Source: Nitrospinota bacterium
GTDB taxonomy: Bacteria; UBA8248
Direction: 5' to 3'
Length of the DNA: 5,275 bases
Assembly: GCA_029937135.1 (NCBI GenBank)
Contig: JAPYQX010000214.1
Location: forward strand, 1 to 5,275
The position numbers and the translations under genes are program-made. The notes under the pieces are model-generated. The model had not been told where the DNA came from. It searched no databases and worked only from the letters and a program-made list of their open reading frames with translations. Within the stretch, counting starts at the first letter, position 1. Every line of letters begins with the position of its first letter. Positions 5,096-5,275 of this stretch are shown in pieces.

Positions 5096-5275
5096 GTGAC
5101 GACCACCTTGAGAATCCAATCATCGGAGGGAGACCGTCTCTTTCGGCGGCCCTCCTTCCTTGAGAAAAATATGACCGCGTCTCACGTTCCGGTCATGGTT
5201 CGGGAAGTCTTGGACTTCCTGTCACCAGTTCCAGGAGCTGTGTCCTTGGATACTACCTTGGGCGGAGGAGGGCAC
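5096..5275 (+). CDS. rsmH: 16S rRNA (cytosine(1402)-N4)-methyltransferase RsmH, N-terminal part (3' end outside window)
   Basis: SAM-dependent methyltransferase (formerly MraW) that modifies C1402 in the decoding centre of 16S rRNA; it is the usual second gene of the dcw cluster. The 60 visible codons contain HVPVMVREVLDFLSP (residues 30-44) and the SAM-binding motif LDTTLGGGGH (51-60), where the window ends. Both are diagnostic for RsmH. The GTG start at 5096 is chosen for its near-perfect Shine-Dalgarno. It gives a 25-residue, polar, Arg/Ser-rich extension before the ATG at 5171, which is where many RsmH proteins would begin (four residues before HVPV). The extension has no stop and codon use compatible with coding, but it also carries an inverted repeat (5125-5155), so a leader with the start at 5171 remains possible. 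It is co-directional with mraZ and probably in one transcript under the MraZ operator. Confidence 0.9.
   Translation, partial: MTTTLRIQSSEGDRLFRRPSFLEKNMTASHVPVMVREVLDFLSPVPGAVSLDTTLGGGGH

Noticed and set aside
1..5275. CRISPR array, insertion sequence, attachment site, tRNA/rRNA, defence or toxin-antitoxin genes
   Set aside because: No repeat-spacer pattern, transposase, terminal repeats, cloverleaf or small gene pair was found. The content is housekeeping throughout.

Overview
The window is a stretch of ordinary bacterial housekeeping genes, all on the + strand. The coding DNA is G+C-rich, with codons ending mostly in G or C, and it is interrupted by one conspicuously A+T-rich control region before the cell-division cluster. 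Nothing fixes the taxonomy. Gene content and the MraZ/RsmH pair only say 'bacterium'. A Gram-negative, environmental lineage is a guess from codon use and protein style, not a result.

Layout. (1) Positions 2-598 hold the C-terminal part of folC (dihydrofolate/folylpolyglutamate synthase). It overlaps folP (595-1482, dihydropteroate synthase) by an ATGA junction, so two folate-pathway enzymes are translationally linked. (2) At 1501-2358, 18 bases after folP, is a TauE/SafE-family membrane permease of unknown substrate. It ends in a G-rich/C-rich structure that may terminate transcription. (3) A consensus -35 box with a weak -10 element leads into panB (2551-3363, ketopantoate hydroxymethyltransferase, first step of pantothenate/CoA synthesis). 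(4) After a hairpin-rich 160-base gap with a candidate extended -10 promoter comes a CobS-like membrane protein (3526 onward; cobalamin nucleotide-loop assembly family). It lacks most of the signature acidic residues of CobS and has a one-base frameshift near 4067-4088, so its conserved C-terminus lies in another frame (to 4234). (5) Positions 4264-4520 are about one third G+C, with no gene. They hold two U-tract hairpins (terminators) and short palindromes. (6) A good sigma70-type promoter (4521-4549) is followed by three GTGGGG repeats at exact 10-base spacing (4561-4586), the expected MraZ operator, then mraZ (4597-5046) and the start of rsmH (5096 to the window edge). This is the beginning of the division and cell wall (dcw) cluster.

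Functionally the left part makes cofactors (folate, pantothenate, possibly a cobalamin remnant) and the right part is an autoregulated division operon insulated by terminators. I found no mobile element, CRISPR, tRNA, rRNA or defence system, and no convincing undescribed system. The points most worth a second look are the degenerate and frameshifted cobS-like gene, the structured leader in front of it, the MraZ operator lying downstream of the predicted transcription start, and the N-terminal extension of RsmH.
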